Shown piece after piece: positions 8,593-17,035 of a stretch of DNA of 64,000 bases (position 1 is its first letter; each line of letters opens with the position of its first letter). Position numbers and translations under genes: made by a program. Below the pieces are notes generated by a model. It was given only the letters and a program-made list of their open reading frames with translations, did no database searches and had not been told where the DNA came from. Source of the stretch: Nocardioides sp. Soil805 (GTDB lineage Bacteria > Actinomycetota > Actinomycetes > Propionibacteriales > Nocardioidaceae); the NCBI RefSeq assembly GCF_001429625.1, contig NZ_LMSU01000002.1, positions 310,001 to 374,000 of the forward strand. The letters are read 5' to 3'.

Positions 8593-9885
8593 ATGACGTT
8601 CGAGGGGATGTGGAGGGACCTGGCCCCGGTCGGGCGATCCGCGTCGTCGGGGGGCTACTTCCGTCAGCCGTGGACGAGCGCCGAGTCGGAGCTGCGCGCC
8701 TGGTTCACCGAGGCCGCGCTCGCCCGCGGGCTCGAGCTGGAGACCGACGCGCTGGGCAACCAGGTGGCGTGGTGGCACCCGCCGGCCGGGGCATCTGCCG
8801 TTGGCTCCGCCGGGGTAGTCCGTGACGAAGGGACCCCGGAATCGGCTCCCGGAGGGTCCGATCGTCACGGACTATCCCGGCCGGCGGTCCTCACCGGCTC
8901 GCACCTCGACTCCGTCCTCGACGGCGGGGCGTACGACGGCCCGCTGGGCGTGGTGTCCGCGCTCGCCGCCGTGGACCTGATGCGCGAGCGGGGCGTCGTA
9001 CCCACCCGACCGGTCGGCGTCTCGGTCTTCACCGAGGAGGAGGGGTCCCGGTTCGGCCTGGCCTGCCTCGGCTCGCGGCTGGCGACCGGCGCCACGCGCT
9101 GGACCGACGCCCGCGAGCGGCGTGACCGCGACGGCGTCGCGCTCCCGGACGCCCTGGCCACGGCCGGGCTCGACGTCGCGGCGCTGGAGGACGGTGGCGG
9201 GCTCCTCGACCTCTCCGGCGTCGGGTGCTTCGTCGAGCTGCACGTCGAGCAGGGCCGCGACCTCGTCGACCGCGACGTGGCGGTCGGCGTCGGCAGCGAG
9301 ATCTGGCCCCACGGGCGCTACCGCTTCGACTTCACCGGTGAGGCCAACCACGCGGGGACGACCCGGATGGAGGACCGCCGGGACCCGATGCTGACCTACG
9401 CGATGACGGCGCTCGCCGCCAACAAGCAGGCCCGGCTGTCCGGGCAGCGGGCGACCTTCGGCCGGCTCGAGGTCGCCCCCAACGGGACCAACGCGGTGCC
9501 CTCGCGGGTCACGGCGTGGCTGGACGCCCGGTGCGAGTCCGACGCGGCGCTGGCCGACCTGGTGGCGGCGATCGAGCGGCAGGGGACCGAGCGGGCCGGG
9601 CGGGACGGCACCGGCCTCGCCGTGACCGCCGAGTCGGTGTCGGGCCGCGTGGCCTTCGACCCCGACCTCGCGGCTCGGATCGCAGGCGTCGGAGGGTGGC
9701 CGGTCATCCCGACCCAGGCCGGCCACGACGCGGGCATCCTCGCCACGGCCGGGGTCCCGAGTGCGATGCTCTTCGTGCGGAACCCGACGGGGGTGTCGCA
9801 CTCACCTGCCGAGTCCGCCGAGTCCGCCGACTGCCTGACCGGGGTCGAGGCGCTGGCCGACACCCTCACGGAGCTGGCGCGATGA
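8593..9885 (+). CDS. M20 amidohydrolase (allantoate amidohydrolase type) of the hut cluster, with an in-frame repeat insertion
   Basis: Binuclear-metal amidase of the allantoate amidohydrolase/N-carbamoylase group. Motifs are [20 protein letters not shown] (metal His and bridging Asp), [11 protein letters not shown] (catalytic and metal acids), FVELHVEQG (metal His) and the late His near QAGHDAG. It is 430 residues. About 23 of these (GVVRDEG to HGLSR, around residues 73-96) are the translation of a palindromic repeat and interrupt the link between the first strand and LTGSHLDS. Without them the length is close to 400, usual for the family. The stop overlaps the hutF ATG (ATGA). Its place before hutF and hutI suggests it hydrolyses a histidine-pathway amide, perhaps N-formyl-L-glutamate, rather than allantoate (inference). 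Confidence 0.88.
   Translation: MTFEGMWRDLAPVGRSASSGGYFRQPWTSAESELRAWFTEAALARGLELETDALGNQVAWWHPPAGASAVGSAGVVRDEGTPESAPGGSDRHGLSRPAVLTGSHLDSVLDGGAYDGPLGVVSALAAVDLMRERGVVPTRPVGVSVFTEEEGSRFGLACLGSRLATGATRWTDARERRDRDGVALPDALATAGLDVAALEDGGGLLDLSGVGCFVELHVEQGRDLVDRDVAVGVGSEIWPHGRYRFDFTGEANHAGTTRMEDRRDPMLTYAMTALAANKQARLSGQRATFGRLEVAPNGTNAVPSRVTAWLDARCESDAALADLVAAIERQGTERAGRDGTGLAVTAESVSGRVAFDPDLAARIAGVGGWPVIPTQAGHDAGILATAGVPSAMLFVRNPTGVSHSPAESAESADCLTGVEALADTLTELAR
8812..8879. repeat. Palindromic element A, copy 1, inside a coding sequence
   Basis: The arms TAGTCCGTGACGA (8816-8828) and TCGTCACGGACTA (8862-8874) are perfect 13-base inverted repeats, extended by partly paired GGG and GGACCC segments. 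The copy at 12494-12560 has nearly the same sequence, with a different loop. This copy keeps the amidohydrolase frame open through the element. Confidence 0.9.
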
Positions 9886-11219
9886 CGACGACGACCTACC
9901 TGCTCGAGCACGCGTGGGTCGGCGAGCGCGTCGAGCCCGGCGTCGTGGTCGACGTCGAGGACGGCGTCATCACCGCGGTCACCCTGCGGGACCGGTCGTC
10001 CTCGCCCGAGGCCGAGCCCCGCCCGCTGCAGCCCGACCACGTGTTGCTCGGCCTCACCATCCCCGGGCTGGCCAACTGCCACAGCCATGCCTTCCACCGC
10101 GCCCTGCGGGGCCGCACGCAGCGAGGTCGCGGCACCTTCTGGACGTGGCGCGACCAGATGTACGTCGTCGCCGGCCGGCTCGACCCGGACAGCTACTTCG
10201 AGCTCGCCCGGGCGACGTACCGCGAGATGGTGGCCGCCGGCATCACCGCGGTCGGAGAGTTCCACTACCTCCACCACCAGCAGGACGGGGCGCCGTACGC
10301 CGACCCCAACGCGATGGGGCACGCGCTCCTCGAGGCGGCCCGCGAGGCAGGCATCCGGATCACCCTGCTCGACACCCTGTACCTCTCCAGCGGCTTCGGC
10401 GAGCCGCCGCACGGCGTGCAGGTCCGCTACAGCGACGGGAGCGCGCAGGCGTGGGCCGAGCGGGTGGCCGCCATCGACGCCGGCCCGGGCGCCCGCGTCG
10501 GGGCGGCCCTGCACTCGGTGCGCGCGGTGCCCCGGGACGCGCTCGAGCACGTCGCCCGCACGCACCAGGACGTGCTGCACGTGCACCTGTCCGAGCAGGT
10601 CGCGGAGAACGAGGCGTGCCAGGCGGCGTACGGCGTCACGCCCACCCGGCTGCTGGCCGCGCACGGCCTGCTGCGCCCGACCACCACGCTCGTGCACGCC
10701 ACCCACCTGACGCCCGCCGACATCACCCTCATCGGCGAGGCGAGCGCGTACGTCGACTTCTGCCCGACCACCGAGCGCGACCTCGGCGACGGGGTCGGTC
10801 CGAGCCGCCACCTCGCCGACGCCGGCGCCCGGCTCACGCTCGGGTCCGACAGCCATGCGGTCATCGACCTCTTCGAGGAGATGCGCGCCGTGGAGCTCGA
10901 CGAGCGGCTGGCCACGATGCGGCGCGGCCACTGGTCGGCCGCCGAGCTGCTCACCGCCGCCACGGCCACGGGGCACGCCAGCCTGGGCTGGGCCGACGCC
11001 GGGTCGATCGCCGTCGGGCAGCGCGCGGACCTCGTCACCCTCGACCTGGCCTCGCCGCGCACGGCCGGGACGGGCACCGACGAGCACGCCGTGGTCTTCG
11101 CCGCCAGCGCCGGCGACGTGGTGCAGGTGATCGCCGACGGCCACCTCGTCCACACCCGCGACCAGGTGGGCGAGATCGGCCGCGAGCTCGACCGCGTCCT
11201 CAAGGCGGTGCACGCATGA
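9882..11219 (+). CDS. hutF: Formimidoylglutamate deiminase
   Basis: Amidohydrolase-superfamily enzyme of 445 residues. It converts N-formimidoyl-L-glutamate to N-formyl-L-glutamate and ammonia in the five-step histidine degradation route. Motifs are the metal HxH in [14 protein letters not shown] near residue 67, the metal His in HVHLSEQ, THLT, and the metal Asp in [14 protein letters not shown]. The HAFHRAL and EQVAENE segments are typical of HutF rather than of guanine or cytosine deaminases. It overlaps the upstream amidohydrolase stop by 4 bases and the downstream hutI start by 4 bases, so all three are one coupled operon. hutH and hutU, needed for the first two steps, are not in the window. 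Confidence 0.93.
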   Translation: MTTTTYLLEHAWVGERVEPGVVVDVEDGVITAVTLRDRSSSPEAEPRPLQPDHVLLGLTIPGLANCHSHAFHRALRGRTQRGRGTFWTWRDQMYVVAGRLDPDSYFELARATYREMVAAGITAVGEFHYLHHQQDGAPYADPNAMGHALLEAAREAGIRITLLDTLYLSSGFGEPPHGVQVRYSDGSAQAWAERVAAIDAGPGARVGAALHSVRAVPRDALEHVARTHQDVLHVHLSEQVAENEACQAAYGVTPTRLLAAHGLLRPTTTLVHATHLTPADITLIGEASAYVDFCPTTERDLGDGVGPSRHLADAGARLTLGSDSHAVIDLFEEMRAVELDERLATMRRGHWSAAELLTAATATGHASLGWADAGSIAVGQRADLVTLDLASPRTAGTGTDEHAVVFAASAGDVVQVIADGHLVHTRDQVGEIGRELDRVLKAVHA

Positions 11220-12388
11220 GCGTCCTCGTCACCGGCATCGGCGAGCTCACCACCAACGACCCCACGCGCGACGGACTGCTCGGCCTCGTCGAGGACGCCG
11301 CCGTCGTCGTCGAGGGCAGCACGATCGCGTGGGTGGGCCCGGCGGCCGAGGCGCCCGCCGCCGACACGGCGTACGACGCGGGCGGGCGCGCCGTCGTGCC
11401 CGGCTTCGTGGACAGCCACAGCCACCTGGTCTTCGCGGGCGACCGCTCGCAGGAGTTCGCCGCCCGGATGACCGGGGAGCCCTACTCCGCCGGAGGCATC
11501 CGGACCACCGTCGCGGCCACCCGCGCGGCCACCGACGAACAGCTCACCTCTCACGTCGCCCGGCTCGTCGCCGAGATGCGGGCCCAGGGCACCACCACCA
11601 TCGAGATCAAGAGTGGATACGGACTCTCCGTCCACGACGAGGCGCGGTCGCTCGCCGTGGCCCGCCAGTTCACGGACGAGACGACCTTCCTCGGTGCCCA
11701 CGTCGTGCCGGCGGACACCACCCCCGCCGACTACGTCGAGCTGGTCACCGGCCCGATGCTGGCGGCCGCGGCCCCCCATGCGCGCTGGATCGACGTCTTC
11801 TGCGAGGACGGCGCCTTCGACGTCGACCAGGCACGCACGATCCTGGCAGCGGGCACCGACAACGGGCTGCGCGGCCGGCTCCACGCCAACCAGCTGACCT
11901 ACGGCGGCGGCGTGCGGCTCGCCGCGGAGCTCGGCCTCGTCGCCGTCGACCACTGCACCTACCTGTCCGACGACGACGTCACCGCGCTCGCCGACTCCGG
12001 CACCATCGCCACGCTGCTGCCGGGGGTCGAGTTCTCGACCCGACACCCGTACGTCGACGCGCGCCGCCTGCTCGACGCGGGCGTGCGGGTCGCGCTGGCC
12101 AGCGACTGCAACCCGGGCTCGTGCTTCACCTCGTCGATGGCCTTCTGCATCGCGCTCGCCGTGCGCGACATGGGGATGAGCCCGGCCGAGGCGCTGCACG
12201 CTGCCACGGCGACCGGCGCCGCCGCGCTCGACCGTGACGACGTCGGGGTCGTCGCCGTCGGCAAGCGGGCCGACCTCGTCCTGCTCGACGCCCCGTCGTA
12301 CCTCCACCTCGCCTACCGACCCGGCGTCCCGCTCGTCGCCGGCGTCTGGCAGGGCGGGCGGCCCGTCGCGCCGCGCGCCCTCGGCTGA
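11216..12388 (+). CDS. hutI: Imidazolonepropionase
   Basis: This 390-residue amidohydrolase opens 4-imidazolone-5-propionate to N-formimidoyl-L-glutamate, the substrate of HutF. Motifs are [12 protein letters not shown] (metal HxH, residues about 67-69, and the Arg for substrate carboxylate), [13 protein letters not shown], the Asp in [10 protein letters not shown], and a C-terminal [10 protein letters not shown] strand. The length is usual for HutI. The ATG overlaps the hutF stop (ATGA). The stop is followed at once by two palindromic elements that separate it from the convergent CHAT gene. Confidence 0.95.
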   Translation: MSVLVTGIGELTTNDPTRDGLLGLVEDAAVVVEGSTIAWVGPAAEAPAADTAYDAGGRAVVPGFVDSHSHLVFAGDRSQEFAARMTGEPYSAGGIRTTVAATRAATDEQLTSHVARLVAEMRAQGTTTIEIKSGYGLSVHDEARSLAVARQFTDETTFLGAHVVPADTTPADYVELVTGPMLAAAAPHARWIDVFCEDGAFDVDQARTILAAGTDNGLRGRLHANQLTYGGGVRLAAELGLVAVDHCTYLSDDDVTALADSGTIATLLPGVEFSTRHPYVDARRLLDAGVRVALASDCNPGSCFTSSMAFCIALAVRDMGMSPAEALHAATATGAAALDRDDVGVVAVGKRADLVLLDAPSYLHLAYRPGVPLVAGVWQGGRPVAPRALG

Positions 12389-12394
12389 CCCGGC

Positions 12395-12449
12395 CTGGGG
12401 AACGAGACCGGGGCCCGGGCCGGCCCGCAACACCGGTCTGGTTCCCCAG
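12395..12449. repeat. Palindromic element B, single copy between convergent genes
   Basis: The arms CTGGGGAACGAGACCGG (12395-12411) and CCGGTCTGGTTCCCCAG (12433-12449) pair with one two-base mismatch across a 21-base loop. Related copies start with GGGGAACGAG at 38825, 38887 and 55009. It begins 6 bases after the hutI stop, so it may also act as a terminator hairpin. Confidence 0.8.
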
Positions 12450-12493
12450 CGGCGGTCCGGCAGGCCGGACCCCGGCAGGCCGACGACGGATCC

Positions 12494-12560
12494 GGGGTAG
12501 TCCGTGACGAACGGACCCCCGAGACCGCCCAGGAGGGGTCCGATCGTCACGGACTACCCC
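12494..12560. repeat. Palindromic element A, copy 2, between convergent genes
   Basis: The perfect 17-base arms GGGGTAGTCCGTGACGA (12494-12510) and TCGTCACGGACTACCCC (12544-12560) are the least degraded copy of element A. It ends 15 bases before the stop of the CHAT gene on the other strand. Confidence 0.9.
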
Positions 12561-12575
12561 GACGAGGGCGACGAC

Positions 12576-15131
12576 TCAGGCGGCGCCGAGCGCCACGAAC
12601 GCCACCGCGGTCGCGAGCCGGACCGGGTCGGACCCTGCCGCCAGCCGGGCGTCACGCAGTGCCTCGTCGAGGCGGCGCCCGGCCACGAGCGCGGCGTGCA
12701 CGTCGAGCATCACCGCCACGGTGGCGGCGTCGTCGACGTCGGCGATCGAGGCGAGGACCCCCGCGGTGCCCTGGCCGAGCAGGGCGGCGGCGAAGCCGAT
12801 CATGTCCTGGCCCCCGACCTGCGCCACCACCCCCGAGCGGCACGCGGGGAGCACGATCCGGTGCGGCGGGTGCGCGAGCCGGTGCACGTCGTCGACGGTC
12901 ATCGCCCCGTCGGCGAGGTGCAGGCTGGAGAACATCGGCGTCTCGGCGCGGAAGGATCCGTGCGCGGCGATGTGGCCCAGCGCGGCCCCGTCGAGCGCGG
13001 CGAGCGCAGCCGCGACCGTCGCGGAGTGGTCCGCGAGCAGCGCCGCCCCGTCGTGCATGCGTACGACGGGTGCGACCTCGCCGCCGCCGGTCGGCAGGTC
13101 CGGCCCGACGACGAAGACCGCGCGCGCCGACCGGGGCTCTGCGGACGCGGCACGCACCCACGCGGTGGCCGACGGGGTGAGCGCCACCGGGCGGTCGAGC
13201 AGGACCGGCAGCAGGCCCCACGGCGCGGCGAGGAGGGCGGCCGGGGGCGAGACGACCACCGGCCGGCCCGCCGGGAGCAGCCGGGCCGCGTCGCCGAGCA
13301 GCGCCGTCTCCAGCCGACGCCCCAGCACCGCCAGGTCGACCGGCCGACCGCGGGTGGCGGTCCGCAGCCCGTACATCGCCGCGTCCACGGCCTTGGCCGC
13401 CCGCGCCGAGGCGCCGACCTCGATCCGGCGCCACCGGCCGTCGCGGACCACCACCGCGTGCAGGGTGCCGTCGACGTCCACGAGCTGCACGAGCACCCGG
13501 TCGCCCAGGTGCGCGACGAGCTCGCCGTCGGTGACCGAGGTGTCCCGGCCCCCGGCGCCCGGCGTGGCCGCCCAGGCCAGCCGGACCGTCCGCTCGTGCT
13601 GCGCCCGCTCGCGCACGAGGACCTGCAGCTCGGCCGGGTCCTCCTCGTCGGTGATCCGGTGCGACAACCCGCGGATCGTCGCGAGCAGCCCGTCGATGAC
13701 CGCGTCCTGGGGGGCCGGCACCGGCTGGCTGAGGGAGGCGGCCCGGGCACGGTCGCTCCACCGCACCAGCGCCCGCGGCCCGCGCGGCAGCGCGTGCCGG
13801 ACGGCGAGGGTCGCGAGGTCCGAGCCGTGCAGCGCCGTCAGGGCGCGCAGCTCGGGACTGCCCAGGGAGGCCCGGTGCTCGGCCAGCGCATCGAGTCCGC
13901 GCCCGACCGCGTCGAGCACGCGCGGCCGCCCACCGACCTCGAGCTCGAGGGCCCGGGCCAGCCAGGCGGTGGCTCGGCTGAGGGGACTGCCGCGGTGGCG
14001 GCCCGCGGCGGCCCTGGAGAGGTAGGCCGACGCGGCCGCCGGGTCGGTCCGCGCGAGCTCCCGGCCGGCCAGCAGGTGGGCGAGCACGGCGTCCTCGGTC
14101 GCGTCGTCGGCCAGGGAGTCGGCCAGCGCCACCGCGGCCCGGCGCGACCCGCGCCCGAGCTCGATGCGGGCCTGCAGGGCGACCACGTCGGCACGGGTGC
14201 ACCACCACGCGCGGTCCTGGCGGAGGAACAGGCGCCGGGACGCCCGGGCGTCCTCGAGCGCCTGCTCGGGCTGGCCGGCGCCGAGTCGGGCGGCGGCCCG
14301 CATCACCAGCAGCTCGGCCCGGGCGCGGGGGCGGCTCTGGGCCCAGGTGGGTGCCGACTCGATGACGTCGACCGCCTCCTGCGCCAGCCCGGCCACGAGC
14401 AGGACCCTGGCCCGGTCGAGGGTCAGCTCGAGGTGCGGGTCCCCCAGCTCGGCGTAGGCCGAGGCGAGCTCGGTCATGGCGGACAGCGTGGCCGGGACAT
14501 CACCCTCGAAGAAGCTGATGAGGGCGAGGTTGTGCCGGACGTCGAGCACCTCGAACGGCTGGTCGCCGGGCCGGAAGAGGGACTCCGCCTCGTGCAGGTC
14601 GCCGGTGGCGTCCGCGAACTCCCCGCGCAGGATCCGCACGAACGCCCGCAGGTTGAGTGCGCGTGCCTCCCACAGCTGGTCCCCCGAGCGCCGGAAGCCG
14701 CGCACGGCGTCCCGGAGGTCGGTCAACGCACGGTCGTGGTGCCCGGCCATGGCGAGCACGTTGGCCCGGCGCAGCTGGGCCTTGGGCCGTACCGGGCCGC
14801 GAGCCCTCGCCCCGGAGACGGCAGCGTCCAGCTCCCGGAGCCCCGCTGCGGTCCGGCCCCGCACGGCGAGGGTGCCACCCAGGGTGGCCCTCACGTCCGC
14901 GAGCCTGTCCTCATCGGAAGCGCGCTCGGCACACCTCCGAGCGACGCGGAGATGGGTGAGGGCGAGGTCGACGTCGCCGCGTTCGCGCAGCACGATGCCC
15001 AGGGTCTGGTGGGCGTAGGAGAGAGCCGTGACGTCGGCCTCGCCGGCGATGACGGCGTGCGCGACCGACCACGCCTCGTCGGGCTCCGCGATCGCCAGGT
15101 CGAGGAGCTCGTCACCGGACTGGCCCAGCAC
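12576..15131 (-). CDS. TPR-CHAT caspase-like protease
   Basis: The 851-residue protein starts at a GTG at 15131, chosen because GGAGGG lies 7 bases upstream; a longer frame exists but overlaps the divergent gene. Roughly residues 1-450 are helical TPR-like repeats, for example ALSYAHQTLGIVLRERGDVDLALTHL and LRRANVLAMAGHHDRALTDL. The last 280 or so residues form a CHAT domain of the caspase/separase clan. The catalytic dyad is His in HIAAHGSF (about 724) and Cys in VLPACRSG (about 764), followed by the DMIGFAAALLGQGTAGVLAS segment. There is no signal peptide or membrane helix. Known: TPR-CHAT proteins are regulated proteases, for example in type III-E CRISPR systems. Its neighbours are a subtilase and a sigma factor. 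The target is unknown. Confidence 0.9.
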   Translation of the reverse strand: MLGQSGDELLDLAIAEPDEAWSVAHAVIAGEADVTALSYAHQTLGIVLRERGDVDLALTHLRVARRCAERASDEDRLADVRATLGGTLAVRGRTAAGLRELDAAVSGARARGPVRPKAQLRRANVLAMAGHHDRALTDLRDAVRGFRRSGDQLWEARALNLRAFVRILRGEFADATGDLHEAESLFRPGDQPFEVLDVRHNLALISFFEGDVPATLSAMTELASAYAELGDPHLELTLDRARVLLVAGLAQEAVDVIESAPTWAQSRPRARAELLVMRAAARLGAGQPEQALEDARASRRLFLRQDRAWWCTRADVVALQARIELGRGSRRAAVALADSLADDATEDAVLAHLLAGRELARTDPAAASAYLSRAAAGRHRGSPLSRATAWLARALELEVGGRPRVLDAVGRGLDALAEHRASLGSPELRALTALHGSDLATLAVRHALPRGPRALVRWSDRARAASLSQPVPAPQDAVIDGLLATIRGLSHRITDEEDPAELQVLVRERAQHERTVRLAWAATPGAGGRDTSVTDGELVAHLGDRVLVQLVDVDGTLHAVVVRDGRWRRIEVGASARAAKAVDAAMYGLRTATRGRPVDLAVLGRRLETALLGDAARLLPAGRPVVVSPPAALLAAPWGLLPVLLDRPVALTPSATAWVRAASAEPRSARAVFVVGPDLPTGGGEVAPVVRMHDGAALLADHSATVAAALAALDGAALGHIAAHGSFRAETPMFSSLHLADGAMTVDDVHRLAHPPHRIVLPACRSGVVAQVGGQDMIGFAAALLGQGTAGVLASIADVDDAATVAVMLDVHAALVAGRRLDEALRDARLAAGSDPVRLATAVAFVALGAA

Positions 15132-15238
15132 TCGTGAACCCTCCCGACCAGCTCGTCGAATCGCTACTCTCAGTCGAGGCCTCGCCGGTCCCGGCGCGCC
15201 CGTCACCGGTCATCCAATCCCATGTGGGGGGACACATC
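15132..15238. promoter_or_regulatory. Divergent control region between TPR-CHAT and subtilase genes
   Basis: 107 bases separate the two chosen GTG starts. Each start has its own Shine-Dalgarno: GGAGGG on the minus strand (about 15139-15144) and GGGGGGA on the plus strand (about 15225-15231). No convincing -10/-35 pair or operator stands out. A shared regulatory region is inferred from geometry alone. Confidence 0.4.
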
Positions 15239-16540
15239 GTGGACAGCTCGACGAACGCCGCCAGTGACACCGGTCCGGACGAGGGTGGGGGCAAGCCCGA
15301 TCCTCACGCCGCCGAGGAGCGGGAACGCCTGCAGGAGGCGGTCCTCCGCGAGCAGGTCGCCTACCTCATCAAGGCCCTGGGCGGCCCGGAGTACGCCGCG
15401 GCCGTCTGGTCCGAGGACGGCCGCCGCGTCGAGTACCTGTACCGCCCGGGGTTCATCCTGGCCCGCGACGAGCACTGGCGCGACGTGGCCGACACCGTCG
15501 GTGCCGAGCGCCTCGACGACGAGCGCTCCCAGCGCCAGCGGGGACTGACCGTCCTGCGCGTCACCACCGACGCCGACACGTCGGTCCCGGACATCCTCGC
15601 CCGGGTGGACCGCGAGCTCGGCCTCGGCAAGGCCACGCCCGACCACATCATGTTCGTCACCGGCCCCGGACGGTTGTGCCCGGCGACCGAGCCCGAGGAG
15701 CCGGGCACGTCCCCCGCGCCGCACCCCGGCATCACCACCGACCTGGGGGCCGGCACCGACGTGTTCGTCTCGGTGGTGGACACCGGCTGGTGGCCACCCG
15801 CCGCGACCGACCCGGCCTCCCCGTGGCTGGCCGGCGTGGACGGCGACCCCGAGACGATCGACCTCGACCACATCCACCCCTACGCGGGGCACGGGACCTT
15901 CATCGCCGGCGTCGTCCGCACCCAGGCCCCGGCCGCGGAGGTGCGCGTCGAGGGCTTCCTGCCGACGGGGGGCGCGGCGTACGAGTCCGAGATGGTGGTG
16001 CAGCTCGGTGAGGCCCTCGCGTGGAGCCCCGACATCATCTCGCTGTCCGCAGGCTGCCCGACCCGCGACGAGCTGCCGCTGCTGAGCTTCGAGGTGTTCT
16101 GGGAGCAGCGGCTGCGGCACCAGAAGGGCACGGTGCTGGTGGCTGCGGCGGGCAACGACGGCCACCGCCGGCCGTTCTGGCCCGCCGCCTTCCCGTGGAC
16201 GGTCTCGGTGGGGGCCATCGACGCCGACGGCGCGCGGGCGGACTTCTCCAACTTCGGCAGCTGGGTCGACGTCTATGCGCTCGGGACCGACCTGGTCAAC
16301 GCCTACCCGACCGGCACCTTCTTCTGCCACGAGCCGCCGAACGCCGGGGACGAGCGGACGTTCACCGGGATCGCCCGCTGGAGCGGCACGTCGTTCTCGA
16401 CGCCGTTGGTGAGCGGTCTCATCGCCGCGCGCATGAGCCGGCACGGGATCAGCGCCCGCAAGGCCGCCGACCAGCTGCTCGCCGAGGCGGCCACCGCCGG
16501 TCGACGTGGCGTGGGCCCGACCCTGTACCCCGCGAACTGA
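15239..16540 (+). CDS. Cytosolic S8 family serine protease (subtilase)
   Basis: 433 residues from a GTG at 15239, with GGGGGGA 7 bases upstream. The subtilisin triad is complete: Asp in SVVDTGWW (about 181), His in GHGTFIAG (about 218) and Ser in GTSFSTPLVSG (about 385). The oxyanion Asn lies in AAAGNDG (about 306). The first 150 residues hold a separate acidic and helical N-domain (EERERLQEAVLREQVAYLIK and following), with no signal peptide and no membrane helix. This protease is therefore probably intracellular, unlike most bacterial subtilases. It may be a pro- or sensor-domain protease. It is divergent from the TPR-CHAT gene and convergent, 24 bases apart, with the sigma factor partner gene. 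Confidence 0.9.
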   Translation: MDSSTNAASDTGPDEGGGKPDPHAAEERERLQEAVLREQVAYLIKALGGPEYAAAVWSEDGRRVEYLYRPGFILARDEHWRDVADTVGAERLDDERSQRQRGLTVLRVTTDADTSVPDILARVDRELGLGKATPDHIMFVTGPGRLCPATEPEEPGTSPAPHPGITTDLGAGTDVFVSVVDTGWWPPAATDPASPWLAGVDGDPETIDLDHIHPYAGHGTFIAGVVRTQAPAAEVRVEGFLPTGGAAYESEMVVQLGEALAWSPDIISLSAGCPTRDELPLLSFEVFWEQRLRHQKGTVLVAAAGNDGHRRPFWPAAFPWTVSVGAIDADGARADFSNFGSWVDVYALGTDLVNAYPTGTFFCHEPPNAGDERTFTGIARWSGTSFSTPLVSGLIAARMSRHGISARKAADQLLAEAATAGRRGVGPTLYPAN

Positions 16541-16564
16541 CGGCGGTCGCGACGGGGCTCGGGA

Positions 16565-17035
16565 TCAGAGGGTGACCCAGGGCGTCGTACCTGCACCCTC
16601 GCCCTCGATGCTGAAGCGCACCGGTCCGGGGAGCGAGCCGGGGAAGTCGAACATCCCGTCCTCGTCGGACTCGGTGCCCAGCGTGGCGCCTGCAGCGTTG
16701 GACATCACCACCGTGGCGACGGCGGCCGGGACGATGTGCCCGCGCACGCGGTCCCCGTCGAGCTCCACGTCGAGGGTGCCGAAGCCCGACGCGAAGGAGA
16801 GCGCGCGGGGCAGGGCGTCGATGGCGCTGCGCACGGTGACCGGGGCGTCGAGCGAGTCGTAGGTGAGCTCCATGAGCTCGGAGTCCACGGTGCGCCACGT
16901 GAAGGCCGACCGGGCCGCCTCGCGGTGCCGCGGCTCGACGTCGCGGTGCGAGGAGAGGGCCTCGGCGAGCTCGTCGAGGACCTGCTGGTCGTCGGGATCC
17001 AGGACCGCGGGGTCCTCGGGGGGAAGGTCGGTCAT
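16565..17035 (-). CDS. Small partner protein coupled to the sigma factor
   Basis: 156 residues that I cannot assign to a named family with certainty. The acidic N-terminal half is helical (VLDELAEALSSHRD, then AFTWRTVDSELMELTYDSL). The C-terminal half is beta-rich, with VVMSNAAGATLGTESDEDGMF and FSIEGEG. It resembles a short transthyretin-like or carboxypeptidase-regulatory fold. The Trp-Arg-Thr-Val-Asp-x-Glu-Leu block looks like the conserved core. No membrane helix or zinc motif (HxxxCxxC) is present, so it is not a classic anti-sigma factor. Its ATG overlaps the sigma factor stop by 4 bases (ATGA), which argues for stoichiometric production with sigma. An anti-sigma, adaptor or protease-substrate role is inference. 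Confidence 0.75.
   Translation of the reverse strand: MTDLPPEDPAVLDPDDQQVLDELAEALSSHRDVEPRHREAARSAFTWRTVDSELMELTYDSLDAPVTVRSAIDALPRALSFASGFGTLDVELDGDRVRGHIVPAAVATVVMSNAAGATLGTESDEDGMFDFPGSLPGPVRFSIEGEGAGTTPWVTL

Noticed and set aside
15134..15238. Longer forms of the TPR-CHAT and subtilase proteins that overlap each other
   Set aside because: Upstream starts exist in both frames, but good ribosome sites lie at the inner GTG codons, and the extensions have no family match.
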